A stretch of 64,000 nt of DNA from Craterostigma plantagineum (Eukaryota > Streptophyta > Magnoliopsida > Lamiales > Linderniaceae), in assembly GCA_027422505.1 (NCBI GenBank), contig JAPQWV010000005.1, positions 9,367,501 through 9,431,500 on the forward strand, written 5' to 3'. Each line of letters starts with the position of its first letter. Positions within the stretch are counted from its first letter, which is position 1. Made by a program: the position numbers and the translations under genes. The notes beneath the pieces were generated by a model, which saw only the letters and a list, made by a program, of their open reading frames with translations, had not been told where the DNA came from and ran no database searches. Below, in pieces: positions 23,665-35,103 of the stretch.

Positions 23665-23681
23665 TCCCACAGACGGCACCA
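23665..23681 (-). promoter_or_regulatory. Primer binding site of gypsy element E
   Basis: Minus strand TGGTGCCGTCTGTGGGA next to the LTR. It resembles the TGGCGCCGT... class of PBS common in plant gypsy elements. Confidence 0.75.
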
Positions 23682-23688
23682 ATTAATC

Positions 23689-24434
23689 CGTTCCACGAAA
23701 AACGTTCCCTCCAAATGATCGGTGGCGTGACTTTCTCGGCAATAACGATCATCCTTACTCAAATCACACAAGAAAATTGGTTAGAGGGGCCCGGGTGGTT
23801 TTTGGTGATGCCCCTCCGATGCCTAAGTCAGTTTGCTTCCTCAAAAAAGGGTAACCACAGGTATTACATGTAAAAAGTGGTTTCTGCGTTTATGAGTGCG
23901 TACCCTCGAAATGACTTAACCGTTATACTAACCTCGTCCTATCCCGCCACGACCCGTTCGTCACCCCCGTCCATTCCTCCGTGGACTTTACGCGGCGACG
24001 TGGTCTTCCGCACTATCCCACGTTCTTCTTACATCCCTCTTCTTCCTCTCCCCTCTCGGGGGTGAAAACACCTTGGCTGAGCCTCTTGTCTCCTTCTTGG
24101 GAAATGGATCCTGTTATGCCCCTTCCCTATACGTCCTGGGACCAACCAATTCGACTCGCTCTCTTTATATCTCAGGGTCGACTAGCTCGGCTTGCTCTTT
24201 TTTTTCTCCTCTTCTCGGGAAGATGCCTGCCTCATCCTCGGTATTTCTGAGGTTCCTTCTCTTCTCGGGCTACTCCTCGGGGGTTTCTCGCTCGTCCTCC
24301 TTCAACTTCCCGAACTCTCCACGACTCACCCTCTTGCCCTCGGGCACCCTCGAGGTCATTCACCTTCTCGATTGCCCGCCTTTTCCTGCCTTTTGTCTCG
24401 CAGGGTTATTTACCCGAAAACCCCGAGGATAACA
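23689..24434 (-). repeat. 5' LTR of gypsy element E
   Basis: About 746 bp, running on the plus strand from CGTTCCACGAAAA to GAGGATAACA. It is related to the LTRs at 35453-36220 and 38220-42608 (shared CCCCTCCGATGCxTAAGTC and GACGTGGTCTT blocks). Its GC-rich plus-strand ORFs are not genes. Confidence 0.85.
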
Positions 24435-24699
24435 ATAACTTGCTTTAGCTGTTTTTGTATATCGTGTTTCTTTCTCTTTTTGCAATATGTTTACTCCCTT
24501 TGGTTCGGTTTAAGCCTAAGTATATCAATGAGAAGAAGAAAAAAGAAAGAAACATGTGTAATTTTGATGATAAACCACGAGTCCTTTGATTCGTTATTAG
24601 GAAGCCATTTCAGTTTTCAAGGAACTATTCAAGCCTAAGTATATCAGTGAGAACTATAGCTTTTCGAATTTTGAAGTGTATATTTCAGTCCATTGAATA
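24435..24699. other. Unassigned intergenic DNA
   Basis: AT-rich. Contains two copies of a short segment (AAGCCTAAGTATATCA at about 24509 and 24631). No gene or clear element seen. Confidence 0.6.
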
Positions 24700-25406
24700 G
24701 GCAAGCCTTTGTCAACGTTAAAAAATGGCCTTTAAACGTAAAATGACCATTATGCCCTTACTAATTGGGTCCCACGTTCAGACCAATATGTTAAAATGTG
24801 GTGCGCTTTAGGGTGGGGCAGGTGGGTGTAGTATAGTGGTTGTGTAGTCAGACGTTGAAGTAATAAATCGTGAGTTCAAATTCCGAATACATATTTTTTA
24901 ATAAAGGGATGGCCATGCACAGTGGACCTCGCTAGGGGACCCGTGCTATATAGCAGAGGACCCGCGCAATATAGCAGAGGACCCGCGCAATATAGCACGG
25001 TCCCCTGCGTCTACTGCAGTAGGGGATCCCCATGTTGTGCAGCAGACGCTTGGGACCTCGGCATGGGACCCGTGCTATATAGCAACGGACCCAAGCAATA
25101 TAGCAGGGGACCCGCGTCCACTGCACAGCATGGGTGGGGTCCCCTGCTATATAGCACGGAACCCCTGCTCAGGGGACCCGTGCTATGCAGCAAGGGACCC
25201 CTACATCTGTGGACAGCATGGTGGGGGTCCCCTGCTACATAGCACGGGTCCCCTGAGCATGGGATTCGTACTATAAAGCAGGGGACCCCTACAGTTTCTA
25301 AAAAGGAACCCTGTAAAAAGACGAAAATACCCTTAAATTGAAGGCTATTTTTAAAAAGTAAAATCAAGAAGGCTATTATTTAACGTTGACCAATTCCAAG
25401 GCTATC
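24700..25406. mobile_element. TIR-flanked non-autonomous element with palindrome-rich core
   Basis: Inverted ends resemble each other: GTCAACGTTAAAAAATGGCC at 24711-24730 and, on the opposite strand, GTCAACGTTAAATAATAGCC from 25390 down to 25371. Inside the left arm is a SINE-like pol III head (A-box-like TAGTATAGTGG near 24832, B-box-like GAGTTCAAATTCC near 24873). The core, 24930-25290, is made of shuffled GGGGACCC, TGCTATATAGCA and GCAATATAGCA modules in both orientations. No transposase is present and the superfamily is uncertain. ORFs in the core are by-products of the repeats. Confidence 0.5.
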
Positions 25407-27564
25407 TTTTAAAAATACCCTCACTTGTGATGCAAAAATTATCTTTATTTATGACTTCCTCTATCCTCCATCGAGAGAGTAAAGCTATGTTCTGTTGTCA
25501 AGAACTCAGAGTAATGTATTAAACTTTTGGGTGGAAGATATAAATTTTAGTGTGCACTCTACTCGTCTTTATATTTATAATGTTCAGTTCTTGCTTATTA
25601 GGGCATAGACGTAAACGTGTTATTCACATTTTAATATTCGAATATTTTATTCGAATATTTATTTATGGAATTAAAGTTCCTTTATTGGGATATTATTTAT
25701 TTACCATTATTCTTGCTTGGCGTCTGGTGAGACGATAATAAATAAAATCCATATATACAAGTTTAGTCGGGATGAGAGAGGCGGCACCGGTGATCTATTG
25801 TTGTCGGATATTAAATTTGTCCATAAGTCTTAGACTTCAGTAGGGTGACTGAATGTTGATCATGACTCATTTGTTGACGACTCCTAAATGGTTGTGCCAA
25901 CTATGATGGGAAGTGAGAGGTCGTAACATTGATATGAGTTGAATAGGGGATTAACTTATGTTTGGACACGACTCGTAATCGATTGATCGCATTGCTAATT
26001 ACTCGTTGAGTGTCAATGATCGATTGATTGACTATAGTAGTATACGTGGACCTTAGACCGAAGGATCATTACAGAGTTGGCTTCGGGGTCCTGACTTGTC
26101 ACTAGTTTGCTAGGCCCTCTTTGTTCGAGGAAAAACATAGGTCAGCGGCGACATGCGGTCTTGACAACGAAGTGCAACTACTGGGCTTTCATAGTCGTGA
26201 GGGATTCACAACCTCGCAAGTTATCGAGGCATATGTCCTATGTATGTCCATGGTTCTCACTCGACCGGGACATACGTGAAGGGTCTGTACGTAGTACGAT
26301 GATCTATAGTCAGCTCGTAAAATACGAAGATCGTACTCAACACGGGATCTATTCGGTACCACGGGATTGGTAGGTGCTTACAAAATTCTTAGATTCCTCC
26401 CTTGCCGGGTTGAGACGAACCAAGAGAGTCGGGCTTAAAAAGGATCATTGGGACAATGCCTAATAAAGAGAGATGTACGATTATTTAACGGTCTTGAAGA
26501 TGTTAATAAAATGTTAAATATAAGTTTTGAAAACTATATTTACATGGACATAAATTCCCGGAACGAGAAACGATGAAGAATGGACCGAAAATAGGGTTCA
26601 CAACCACGGCAAGGCTTGTCACGGCTGTGAAGCCCGCCTAAAAAGTAGCAGCAGATTTCAAGATTCATATCTCCCAATCTAGACCTCGGATTGATAATCT
26701 CTTTGGTCAGAATAATTATTGGTGAGTCTTCTTTCTGTGGTTAAAATTTCAGGTCCATCGGACATCGTTTACCCCTCGATCTGATAGATTTTCTTAAATG
26801 CCGCAACGAACGTGAATCCTACTGCAGGAGGCCTTGAAGCTGGGCCGAAGCTTGGCCAAGCCTTGTCACGGCGGTGAAGGCCTCTGTCAGAGGCCGTGAA
26901 CCGGCAATTTTTTGTCAAATTTGATCCAAATCAAATCCAATTTTGTTCCTTGTTCTTATGTAAGACATATGGGACATAGTCTAGTCAATTGATGACTTAA
27001 TACAAAGGAATCAAACAAGAAATGAGTCATGTAGGACATGATTCAATTCAAAGTCATTTTCAAGGTTTAAAAATGATTTTTATTTTTTGGTACTGTGCAA
27101 TTTAGTCCATCATTTAATTCCAACTCCATTCTCACTCTAAAACAGTTTTAAAGAGAGTTGAGAGCATTTTGGGTTAGTTCTTTGAGAAAACCCAAGTGTT
27201 TTGAGTTTTCAGTAAATCAAACACACAAACACATCTTTTCTAAAATATCTTCCCTTCCTCTATATCCATCCTTGGGAGGAGGTGGAATTTGGATACGTCC
27301 CGGGGTCGGCATGACAATCTTGCCAAGGCGTTGGAGCTCGAAGAGGTCACGGCGTTGCTAGGAGCGAACTACGACAACCGGACCGCTTGGCGCGATGCTA
27401 GGGATCTTCGCTACGAGGGTAAGGTCCTTCAACTCTAACGTGCCATACGTGTTTTCTTTTCTATAAGCAAGCGATTAGGGGCTAACCTTAGGGGATCCCC
27501 GAAAAGTTTTAAACTTCTGCTGCGTCCGTGTATTAGATCTCGGGACACCCGAGGTTCCCCAACA
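25407..27564. other. Noncoding repeat-like region ending in an LTR-like terminus
   Basis: No coding frame of note in 2.1 kb. A segment with GGCTTGTCACGGCTGTGAAG recurs in similar form 220 bp later (about 26611 and 26858). The right end, read on the minus strand, begins TGTTGGGGAACC at 27564, as LTRs often do. It may therefore be part of a noncoding (LARD-like) retroelement, but I could not find the other boundary. Confidence 0.35.
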
Positions 27565-29090
27565 TCTGGGAACTAACATAGCAGCAGCGAAAGCAAACAC
27601 ATTGGACAAGGTGGAACTGAGCTTCTGACCCTTGTTGAGGCTTACAAAAATAGGCCTCCATTTTCTCAATTCATGAAGGATCTATCAATTAACGGATACC
27701 AAAGATCACCATGAACTTTTTGCGTAATTTCTTTCTTCACCATGACTATCTTATTGTATTGTTACTAACAAGTAGCTTCCTTGTCTATACTTGAAACAGA
27801 AAGTTACCTTCACCATCTGTTGGTATTTTGCTTAATTAGAGCATTAAACGTAAGGTTATATAAAACTATATTTAGCCTCGTCATAATTTCCTTAATATTG
27901 GCTTCTAACAGTTGTTGTTGCTGAAGCGTGAAGGCTATGATACTTGGAAAGAATGACACAGAGATTCTTCGAGTAGTTGACCATGGCACATCGAGGTGAA
28001 ATCGAAGCCATAGTAAACACAATGATCTTAAGTTCATTTTGCAGATAAAATTCCATCTAGTTTGTGTTCAAAATCGTTGAAGGCAATTCGAAAGTGCTAG
28101 ACTATGTAGGCTTCTATTGGCAACATGGACTTGAATATAGACAATGTTGAGCGAATAACAATAGGTAGCATGGATTAATCTATTTATATGGGCGACACGA
28201 GACAACAAGTTAAAAAGTGTTGCGATGAAAATAGAGTGATTTTGGTTGGAGACTCATTGCATCCCATCCCTATTTGTGCTCTCTTATCCTTTTTTGATGA
28301 CCATCTACTTACTTTGTCCACTTGCCATTTTCAGCCTCTGCTGCCACCAAAAGAGGATAAGGAACTGAAAGAAACACTTCAGCATCTACTTTGACAGAAG
28401 AATGTCAAGCTTGAGCAAAAGGTAATAAAATTTTATTCAAATGCTCAAAATCCTTCGATGAAATGAAACACTACACTTTTTTTAACACAGATCGAATTCG
28501 AGTTCTTGGCAAGCTGGTAATAGTTGTTGTATCGCATGTACTGTTTGTTTGAAGTATTAAAAGCTGCATTGTGATTAGACTTTGTTTCCTTATGCATGCA
28601 AATAAAAAGATAATTTTATGGTTGAAGCACAGCTTCTTATTTTTCATATTGGGATGAAATTCATGCATGGGCTGCTTTAGGTCTACCGAGTAGTCGTTTT
28701 TACTTGGCCACGCACAAAACTATTTATCAGGTTATCCATCCAAAGTATATCTTCTTATATGAATTATGTCAGGATGTATTATCAGGTTTTGCAGCCCTAC
28801 GTTATTCAGTCCAAGAAAATAAATTCCTGGCATGAATTGTTATGTTACATTTCTAAGCATCATTTTAAGAGTGTTTTATAAATACAGGCACTATGTGTAA
28901 CATGTAATCGAAGATAGGCACAAATTTTTATATTTTATTTTCATAGTTTTTTAGTTGATATTACTGATTTATTATTAAGTTATATTTATTATATAAATTA
29001 TGCGGTTCTTCATAGTTCGGTTTAATCGATGGAAGCAAACCTAACCAAAATCGAAATTTGGTTTATATCGATTAACAAATGGAAGTTGAT
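27565..29090. other. AT-rich intergenic DNA with a possible gene fragment
   Basis: No transposon signature or long ORF. The only stretch with exon-like structure is listed separately (28188-28530). The right part (28860-29090) is simple AT-rich DNA. Confidence 0.5.
28188..28530 (+). pseudogene. Possible captured or decayed gene fragment with exon-like blocks
   Basis: The frame from ATG 28188 encodes MGDTRQQVKKCCDENRVILV. Further on, a block begins after CATTTTCAG (about 28334) and ends AAAAG|GTAATA (about 28422), encoding PLLPPKEDKELKETLQHLL then a stop then QKNVKLEQK. A second block lies between TTAACACAG and CAAGCTG|GTAATAG (about 28492-28517). The two blocks have plausible splice junctions and a charged helical composition. 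I do not recognise the parent gene. The in-frame TGA suggests decay. Confidence 0.25.
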
Positions 29091-29163
29091 GTGTTCCACG
29101 AAAACGCCCCTTCACAACGACTTTCGGCGCGGGTTCTCGAATTTTAATGACCGTTCACTTTGA
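29091..29163 (-). repeat. Short LTR-end fragment of the gypsy E/F family
   Basis: TGTTCCACGAAAACGCCCC... is closely similar to the LTR end at 38220-38295. It breaks off at 29163 in front of a small tandem repeat. Confidence 0.7.
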
Positions 29164-29169
29164 ATCCTG

Positions 29170-29302
29170 ACAGGGGTTGCCTTCGATCCAGCATTCCTCC
29201 TGACTTAACAACCTACAAAGAGCAACTTTCAGGATAGGGGTAACCTTGGATCCAGCATTCCTCCTGACGTAACAACCTACAAAGAGCAACTTTCAGGACA
29301 GG
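29170..29302. repeat. Two-copy 64-bp tandem repeat
   Basis: GATCCAGCATTCCTCCTGAC recurs at 29185 and 29249 (period 64) with few differences. Confidence 0.85.
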
Positions 29303-29329
29303 GGACCGGTAAGTGGGAAAGGTGGTGGA

Positions 29330-29830
29330 GGGCAGGGGTACTGTACGGAAGAAACATAAATGGCCCTGACAACGAGATATTTTGAAAGAGAAACATTGTC
29401 TATGGCCGACCAGAAGTCACGTGGAGTGCATCGATTGGATGACATTATAGCCAGAAGGAGAATATGCCAATCTGACAATAGTACACCTGCAGCTGCTATA
29501 TCCTAGGTTGTACCAGAAAGTGCTGTCAAGTGGTCCCATAAGTAGGCCAACTGGACAAGAGGGAGAGCAGTACAAAACCCTTCAGATACGCCTGCAGTAT
29601 AAGAAATGGCTCATATCCATTATCATCTGCTTCACATCCCCTACACACACTAACACACCAGAACACACATACATATTCCCTCTCCATCTCTTTATCTTCT
29701 CTTTACCTTTTAGGGCTTAGAATCACTTGTAAACATGAGATAGACTGAGTGTGTAATCTTACTGGATTAATAGAAAATATCCTTCGGCGGCCCGTGGACG
29801 TAGGATTTACCCGAATCCGAACCACGTAAA
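29330..29830 (+). repeat. LTR-like sequence G (plus strand)
   Basis: Ends with the TTAATAGAAAATATCCTTCGG, CGGCCCGTGGACGTAGGAT and CCACGTAAAT blocks that are common in plant LTR R-U5 regions. It has a TATAAGAAA box near 29598 and a CT-rich stretch. The same block recurs at 35225-35340. Outer boundaries were not resolved. Confidence 0.55.
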
Positions 29831-30640
29831 TCCGAACCATCATAAGCATGGCCACTAGCCACCTTGGCCCTGCCGTCAGCGACCAGTCCACCAGCCGTGC
29901 ACCGCCGTAGCCTAGGGGGCGACCTCCATGGCCACCGCTCAGGTCGTCGGCGACATCCCCGCCAGAGATTGCATTTCGGGACCGATTGTAAGTTTTTATA
30001 ACTTTTGGGTGTCGAGTTGAGTCATAGAAATGATGGGGTTAATTCTGTTATTTCTCTCTGGACCAAGTAATGCGAAATCTAAGATCCATGGGGCAAAAGA
30101 GAATATCAAAAATATCAATTTTGCTGCAATCATTTTGCCTAGGGTTGCTGTTGGGCTTGGACTTTTAGGTCAGTTGGGCTGTAATATTGGGGTTGCTGGA
30201 ATTATTGCTACTGGGCTGCAGGAATCCTGTTGGGCTTAAATGACGTGGGCCTGATTTATTTTATTAGGCTCCTAAATTAATTATCTTGGACTGTGGGACT
30301 AATTATCATGAATTGCTAATATTAATATTATTTTGGGTCACGGCAATTATTTTCAATAGACGTTTAGAAATAATATTTTGAGCAGTTGGAATTAATCAGT
30401 CTCGTTAATAGACGCTAGGCGCTGGAATTTATTTGTCTGGGATTACTTCCGACCTGCAATAATGCACTGTTTACCATGCCGTTACTAAATATTAAATTAT
30501 TTTCATTTTGCGTTATTATCTCACGATACTCAACGTCTTGTGCGTTGGAGTTGCAGGTGGTTGTGGCTTTGCAGATTTGGCAGGTATGATGGTCCAGCTC
30601 TCTGCTGGCAACAGAAGCTCTGGCCTAGCTCCGGGCGGGA
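29831..30640. other. Unassigned DNA between LTR G and the first minisatellite
   Basis: GC-rich at the left (possible leader of element G), then AT-rich. No conserved coding frame seen. Confidence 0.5.
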
Positions 30641-30754
30641 ACCAAGGTCTCTAAGCCCTGGCCTAGCTCCAGGAGGGAACCAAAGTCTTCTATACCCTGG
30701 CGTAGCTCCAGACGGAATTGAAGACCATATGCCCCGGCCTAGTTCTGGGCAGAA

Positions 30755-31345
30755 AAAATGAACCTCTAGGCCCCGGATTACTCCGGGTCTATACCTAGCT
30801 GGCCATGTGTTACTCCAGGCACCAAAAGGAGCCTCTAGGCCCCGGATTACTCCGGGTCGATACCTAGTTGGCCCTGGATTACTCCAGGCATCAGAAGGAG
30901 TCTCTAGGCCCCGGATTGCTTGGGGTCGATACCTAGCTGGCCCTGGATTACTCCAGGCACAAAAAGGAGCCTCTAGGCCCCGGATCGCCCCGGGTCGATA
31001 CCTAGCTGGCCCTGGATTACTCCAGGCATCAAAAAGAGCCTCTAGGCCCCGGATCGCTCCGGGTCGATACCTAGCTGGCCCTGGATCCCTCCAGGCACCA
31101 AAAGGAGCCTCTAGGCCCGGATCGCTCCGGGTCGATACCTAGATGACCCTGGATCACTCCAAGCACCAAAAGGAGCCTCTAGGCCACGGATCACTCCGAG
31201 TCGATACCTAGATCGCCCTGGATTACTCTCGGTACCAAAAGGAGCCTCTAGGCCCCGGATTACTACGGGTCGATACCTACCTGGCCCTGGATCACTTCAG
31301 GCACCAAAAAGCGCCTCTTGGCCACGGATTACTCCAGGTACGAAA
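30755..31345. repeat. Minisatellite array 1, 69-bp units
   Basis: About 8.5 units. The landmark AGGCCCCGG starts at 30768, 30837, 30906, 30975, 31044, 31113, 31181 and 31250, giving a 69-bp period (one 68). Each unit is made of two related halves, one with CCCGGATTACTCCGGG and one with CCTGGATTACTCCAGG. Diverged half-units extend upstream to about 30600 and recur sparsely to about 31990. Because 69 is a multiple of 3, an ORF stays open through it (30807-31142); I do not regard this as a gene. Confidence 0.93.
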
Positions 31346-32285
31346 GAAAGCTCATATGCTATGGCTCAACCCCGAGCTGAGGACAAAGCCTGTAAACCTT
31401 GGCAAAACTCCAGATGGAAAACTTTGTTAGTAATCTACGGACCTGGCGAGGACGAGCTCCCAACCTATAAAAACGAAAGTGAGGGGTGCTGGACTCGGCT
31501 TACACAAGTATCTCCCAAGTACATGTTTCAATCTACCAATAACCTTTCGGATGAATGTTTGGATGCAAGTGCAGCAGGATGCTAGGAGGAGAGTGCATAA
31601 GGAGGAAATGTCTCCAATAAGTAAACATTCAGGGTACCACAACCTACGAGGAAAGGCCGATTCGGACAACCAAAACGTGACATGCGGGGGAAGGATCTAT
31701 ATTGGCAAATAAGGAAGCACGCTCTTCGCATACTTCGAATGCGCTGATAAATACCAGCACAATTCAAAGTAGGGGGACTGATTCGGTCTTTGCATTGACA
31801 GAAAGGCGGGCTACGAATACTTAAGGGGAAACGTCCCCCCCAGATGAACATAAGGCATAAGCAAAACTCTGGGACAACATGCCACAAAGCCTCTAAGTCC
31901 TGGCTAAGCTCCAGACCGGAAATAAAGCCCATAAGCCCTAGATTATAAAACAGAAGGCAATAAGCCCTAGCCTGCCCAGGTGATGCTAACCTCCAGCACT
32001 GATATTCGATTATCTTGCTGGTGCAGGTTTTCGGATTAGCTTTTTGGCATGCACCTCCAAACGACCAATGGCGAGCCCCTGGACTAGAAGTCAAAATTAT
32101 TTTTGGAGCAATGACAGAACCAGAGCTACATTGGAAATTCGAAGTGTGGTGTCTGCAAGATGAGGTCCGAAAGCTTACACCACTTAATCAGACCTGACTT
32201 TTGCATCAACCGAGATAAGATAAAGCACTAGATAGAACTGCTTCAAGAGCACGATGCCAGTACCACTAGTGCTGCTTGACAGACG
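31346..32285. other. Unassigned DNA between the two minisatellites
   Basis: Contains scattered diverged half-units of array 1 and a purine tract AGTAGGGGGACTGATT near 31770, which resembles a PPT/LTR start. The minus-strand frame at 31582-32094 has no recognisable motif and is not called. Confidence 0.5.
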
Positions 32286-33420
32286 AAGACCCGACCTATA
32301 TGGATGGGATCTAAGTCCAGCACAGCTCTGTGCTGGCACACGAAGGCCCAACCTATCTGTTTGGGATATATAAGTCCAGCTCTGTGCTGGTATTCGAAAA
32401 CCCGATCTGTCTGTTCGGGGTATCTAAGTCCAGTTCCGTGCTGGCACGCGAAGACCCAACCTATCTGTTTGGGATATCTAAACCCGAAAAACCGATCTGT
32501 CTGTTCGGGGTATCTAAGTCCAGCTCCGTGCTGGCACGCGAAGGCCTAAGCTATCTGTTTGGGATATCTAAGTTCAGCTCTGCGCTGGCACCCGAAAACC
32601 AGATTTGTCTATTCGGCGTATCTAAGTCCAGCTCCGTGCTGGCACGCGAAGGCCCAACCTATCTGTTTGGGATATCTAAGTCCAGCTCTGCGCTGGCATC
32701 CGAAAACCCGATCTGTCTGTTCGGGGTATCTAAGTCCATCTCCGTGCTGGCACGCGAAGGCCTAACCTATCTGTTTGGGATATCTAAATTCAGCTCTACT
32801 CTGGTACACGAAAGCCGATTTGTCTGTTCGGGGTATCTAAGTCTAGCTCCGTGCTGGCACGCGAAGGCCCAACCTATCTGTTTGGGATATCTAAGTCCAG
32901 CTCTTCGCTGGCATCCGAAAACCCGATCTGTCTGTTCAGGGTATCTAAGTCCAGCTCCGTGCTGGCACGCGAAGGCCTAACCTATCTGTTTGGGATATCT
33001 AAATTCAGCTCTACTCTAGTATCCGAAAGCCGATCTGTCTGTTCGGGGTATCTAAGTCCAGCTCCGTGCTGGCTCGCGAAGGCCCAACCTATCTGTTTGG
33101 GATATCTAAGTCCAGCTCTCCGCTGGCACCCAAAAATCCAATCTGCCTGTTCGGGGTATCTAACTCCAGCTCCGTACTGGCCCGCGAAGGCCCAACATAT
33201 CTGTTTGGGATATCTAAGTCCAGCTCTTCGCTGGCACCCGAAAACCCAATCTGTCTGAGCGGGGTATCTACGTCCAGCTCCGTGCTGGCACGTGAAGGAC
33301 CTGTCTATCTGTTTGGGATATCTATGTCCAACTCTGAATCGGCATTTAAGACCCGACCCACCTTGTAAAGATGCCTAAGTCCAGCTCTGGACTGGTACCT
33401 ATCGGGACACCTAAGCCCGG
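32286..33420. repeat. Minisatellite array 2, 54-bp units in a 108-bp higher-order repeat
   Basis: About 21 units. TATCTAAGT recurs roughly every 54 bp, alternating between two types. One carries CCAGCTCCGTGCTGG and CCCAACCTATCTGTTTGGG; the other carries CCAGCTCTGCGCTGG and CCCGATCTGTCTGTTCGGG. Same-type units are 108 bp apart (32511, 32619, 32727). The long open frames (32330-33368) exist because 54 is a multiple of 3. Confidence 0.94.
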
Positions 33421-34504
33421 TTCTCCGTTGGCACGCTAAGACTGGCATATTTCATTGGGATATCTAAGTTCAGCCTTGTGGTGGCAAGCAAAGAACCGAA
33501 TTGTGTGTTCGCAATATCTAAATCTAGCTTTCAACGGGGTTTCTGAGTTGACTTCGAGATGATGAGCAAGTCCCAATTAATCTATCTGGCATCCCTTGTA
33601 TGATTGGAGGATGATAGAATTAGCGTATGATAACCCATGACGGAGGCATCAGCATAGTAGTAGGCTTGGCGTGTAAGATGAACAAAAGGATGTACTATTT
33701 AATTTGGAGCACTCTGAATGTGCTACTGCGTTAGGCACAGTTCAGAGTAGGGAGAGTGATTAATAGGGATAACTCAACCGTATGTTTGGAAGAGACGATC
33801 TACCCCGATAGAAAGATAGCATGATCACATGCGCAGAGCTGCACGTGCGACTAAGATAGAAATTATACGAAATCATCGAGACACACGATTAGATGCGTAA
33901 TAAGAAGTCATGTGGTGATGAACAAGAAGGAGCTGGGGCCCTACATCATCTAGGGAACACATATTATAAAGTCTTACAACGCAAAGTTATGCGTTTTGCA
34001 ACGAAAAAATTGTACACATCAAATCAACATCAATAATCCAAGCAGAGGAAAAGAGTAGCGGCGACTTAGGCGGAGTGGAACGCCAGAGTTGGTGGAGGGA
34101 TTTGACGTTTTTGAAGCATCAATCTGACCTGTTCACTGAAGTTTGGGCACAGGAAAGTTGGTCCAGAAAAGCTTCAAGGCTAGCCCTGATAGGCAGGGAC
34201 CATGGAGAGCTAGAAGTTGGAATCATAAGGTGCGTGAGGATTCCCCGCAAATGAATGGGGATTGTTATGCCATATTGACTTCATTCAGGACGAAACCACA
34301 TCCCTCCCAGCAGCGAAACCTCCTAGGAAGTAATGATGCATGTAAGGCACGAAGTCCATCAGAGACAAGGTGCCCTTCAGATATCCTTCGCGCCAACGTT
34401 GGCTCAGTCGGTCGAGAAATTCTCAACCCAATGGAGTGGCTGTGAGATATCACTAGCAGAGCTGTATTCCCTCTACCCTGCCTACAGAATGTTCCTCTCG
34501 TCGC
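33421..34504. other. Unassigned DNA, probably 3' region of a Tat-like element
   Basis: A purine tract AGTAGGGAGAGTGATT near 33750 resembles the one near 31770. No convincing coding sequence seen. Confidence 0.45.
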
Positions 34505-35103
34505 ATTAACTCAAGTCGTGCTTGCACTTCTTTCTCACCTCGAAGGCTCGCTCCAGATCAGCCTTCATGGAACTCTCCCTCTCCACTAATAAACCCTGAG
34601 CCTTGAGTTCGATCTAGGTCTGCTGCTCCTCCACGAATCGGTTCAGAGTAGCTGCAAGGTCATTCTCATTGGTAGTAAGAATAGCTGCATTCTGCTCTTC
34701 CAACTGGCGCAACGTTGGCGAGTCTAAGTCCATATGATGAGTTTTCTGTTCATTCTTTTCTTGCTCAAGCTCTCTTTCCAACTCTTCGATTTTAGCGCCC
34801 TTTTGTTTCAGCTGATCAGATAGGTTGCCAGAAGCCAGCGCGGAACTTCTAGCTCCTGCACCTTGAAGGGAGGGTGCAGAAAGGAGAGCATGAAACAAAC
34901 AGGATAGCTAGCACGACCAAACTATTAGTCAAGAAAAAGCAGAAGGTGACAAGGGAGAAAAAATATAGAATAAGGGTCACCTCTCCCCAATAGTAGGTGG
35001 CAAGCTCAGCAACTCTGACGGAAGACTTGGCGGCAAGCGATTTCTGCTGTTCAACTGGGACAATTGAGCGGACAAAGTTCAACCTTTTAGAAGTAAAAAG
35101 CAT
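34505..35103 (-). pseudogene. Coiled-coil end of a Tat-type extra ORF (antisense to element G)
   Basis: Minus-strand frames encode VEQQKSLAAKSSVRVAELA (about 35060-34995). After a probable short intron (GTGACCC at about 34983 to a CAG near 34860) a coiled coil follows (KQKGAKIEELERELEQEK and on to ALERAF-like heptads), with stops at about 34613 and 34520. This composition matches the C-terminal half of the Transposase_28-type 'gypsy transposon' proteins encoded by extra ORFs of Tat elements. It lies antisense to the plus-strand LTRs at 29330 and 35225. The N-terminal domain is absent. Confidence 0.5.

Noticed and set aside
24073..24432. Overlapping plus-strand ORFs in gypsy LTRs (also 35703-36204 and 42045-42514)
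   Set aside because: They recur in every LTR copy in different frames with indels; GC- and CT-rich LTR sequence explains them.
30807..31142. Repeat protein with 23-residue units
   Set aside because: The frame is open only because the minisatellite unit is 69 bp; no start context, no conservation beyond the DNA repeat, and other units break it.
31582..32094. 170-codon minus-strand ORF
   Set aside because: No motif; lies in a region with diverged minisatellite half-units, and there are competing ORFs on the other strand.
32330..33368. Long Ser/Cys-rich repeat ORFs
   Set aside because: Same reason: 54-bp units keep more than one frame open simultaneously.
32286..33420. CRISPR-like array
   Set aside because: Units are contiguous tandem repeats without unique spacers, in a plant genome.
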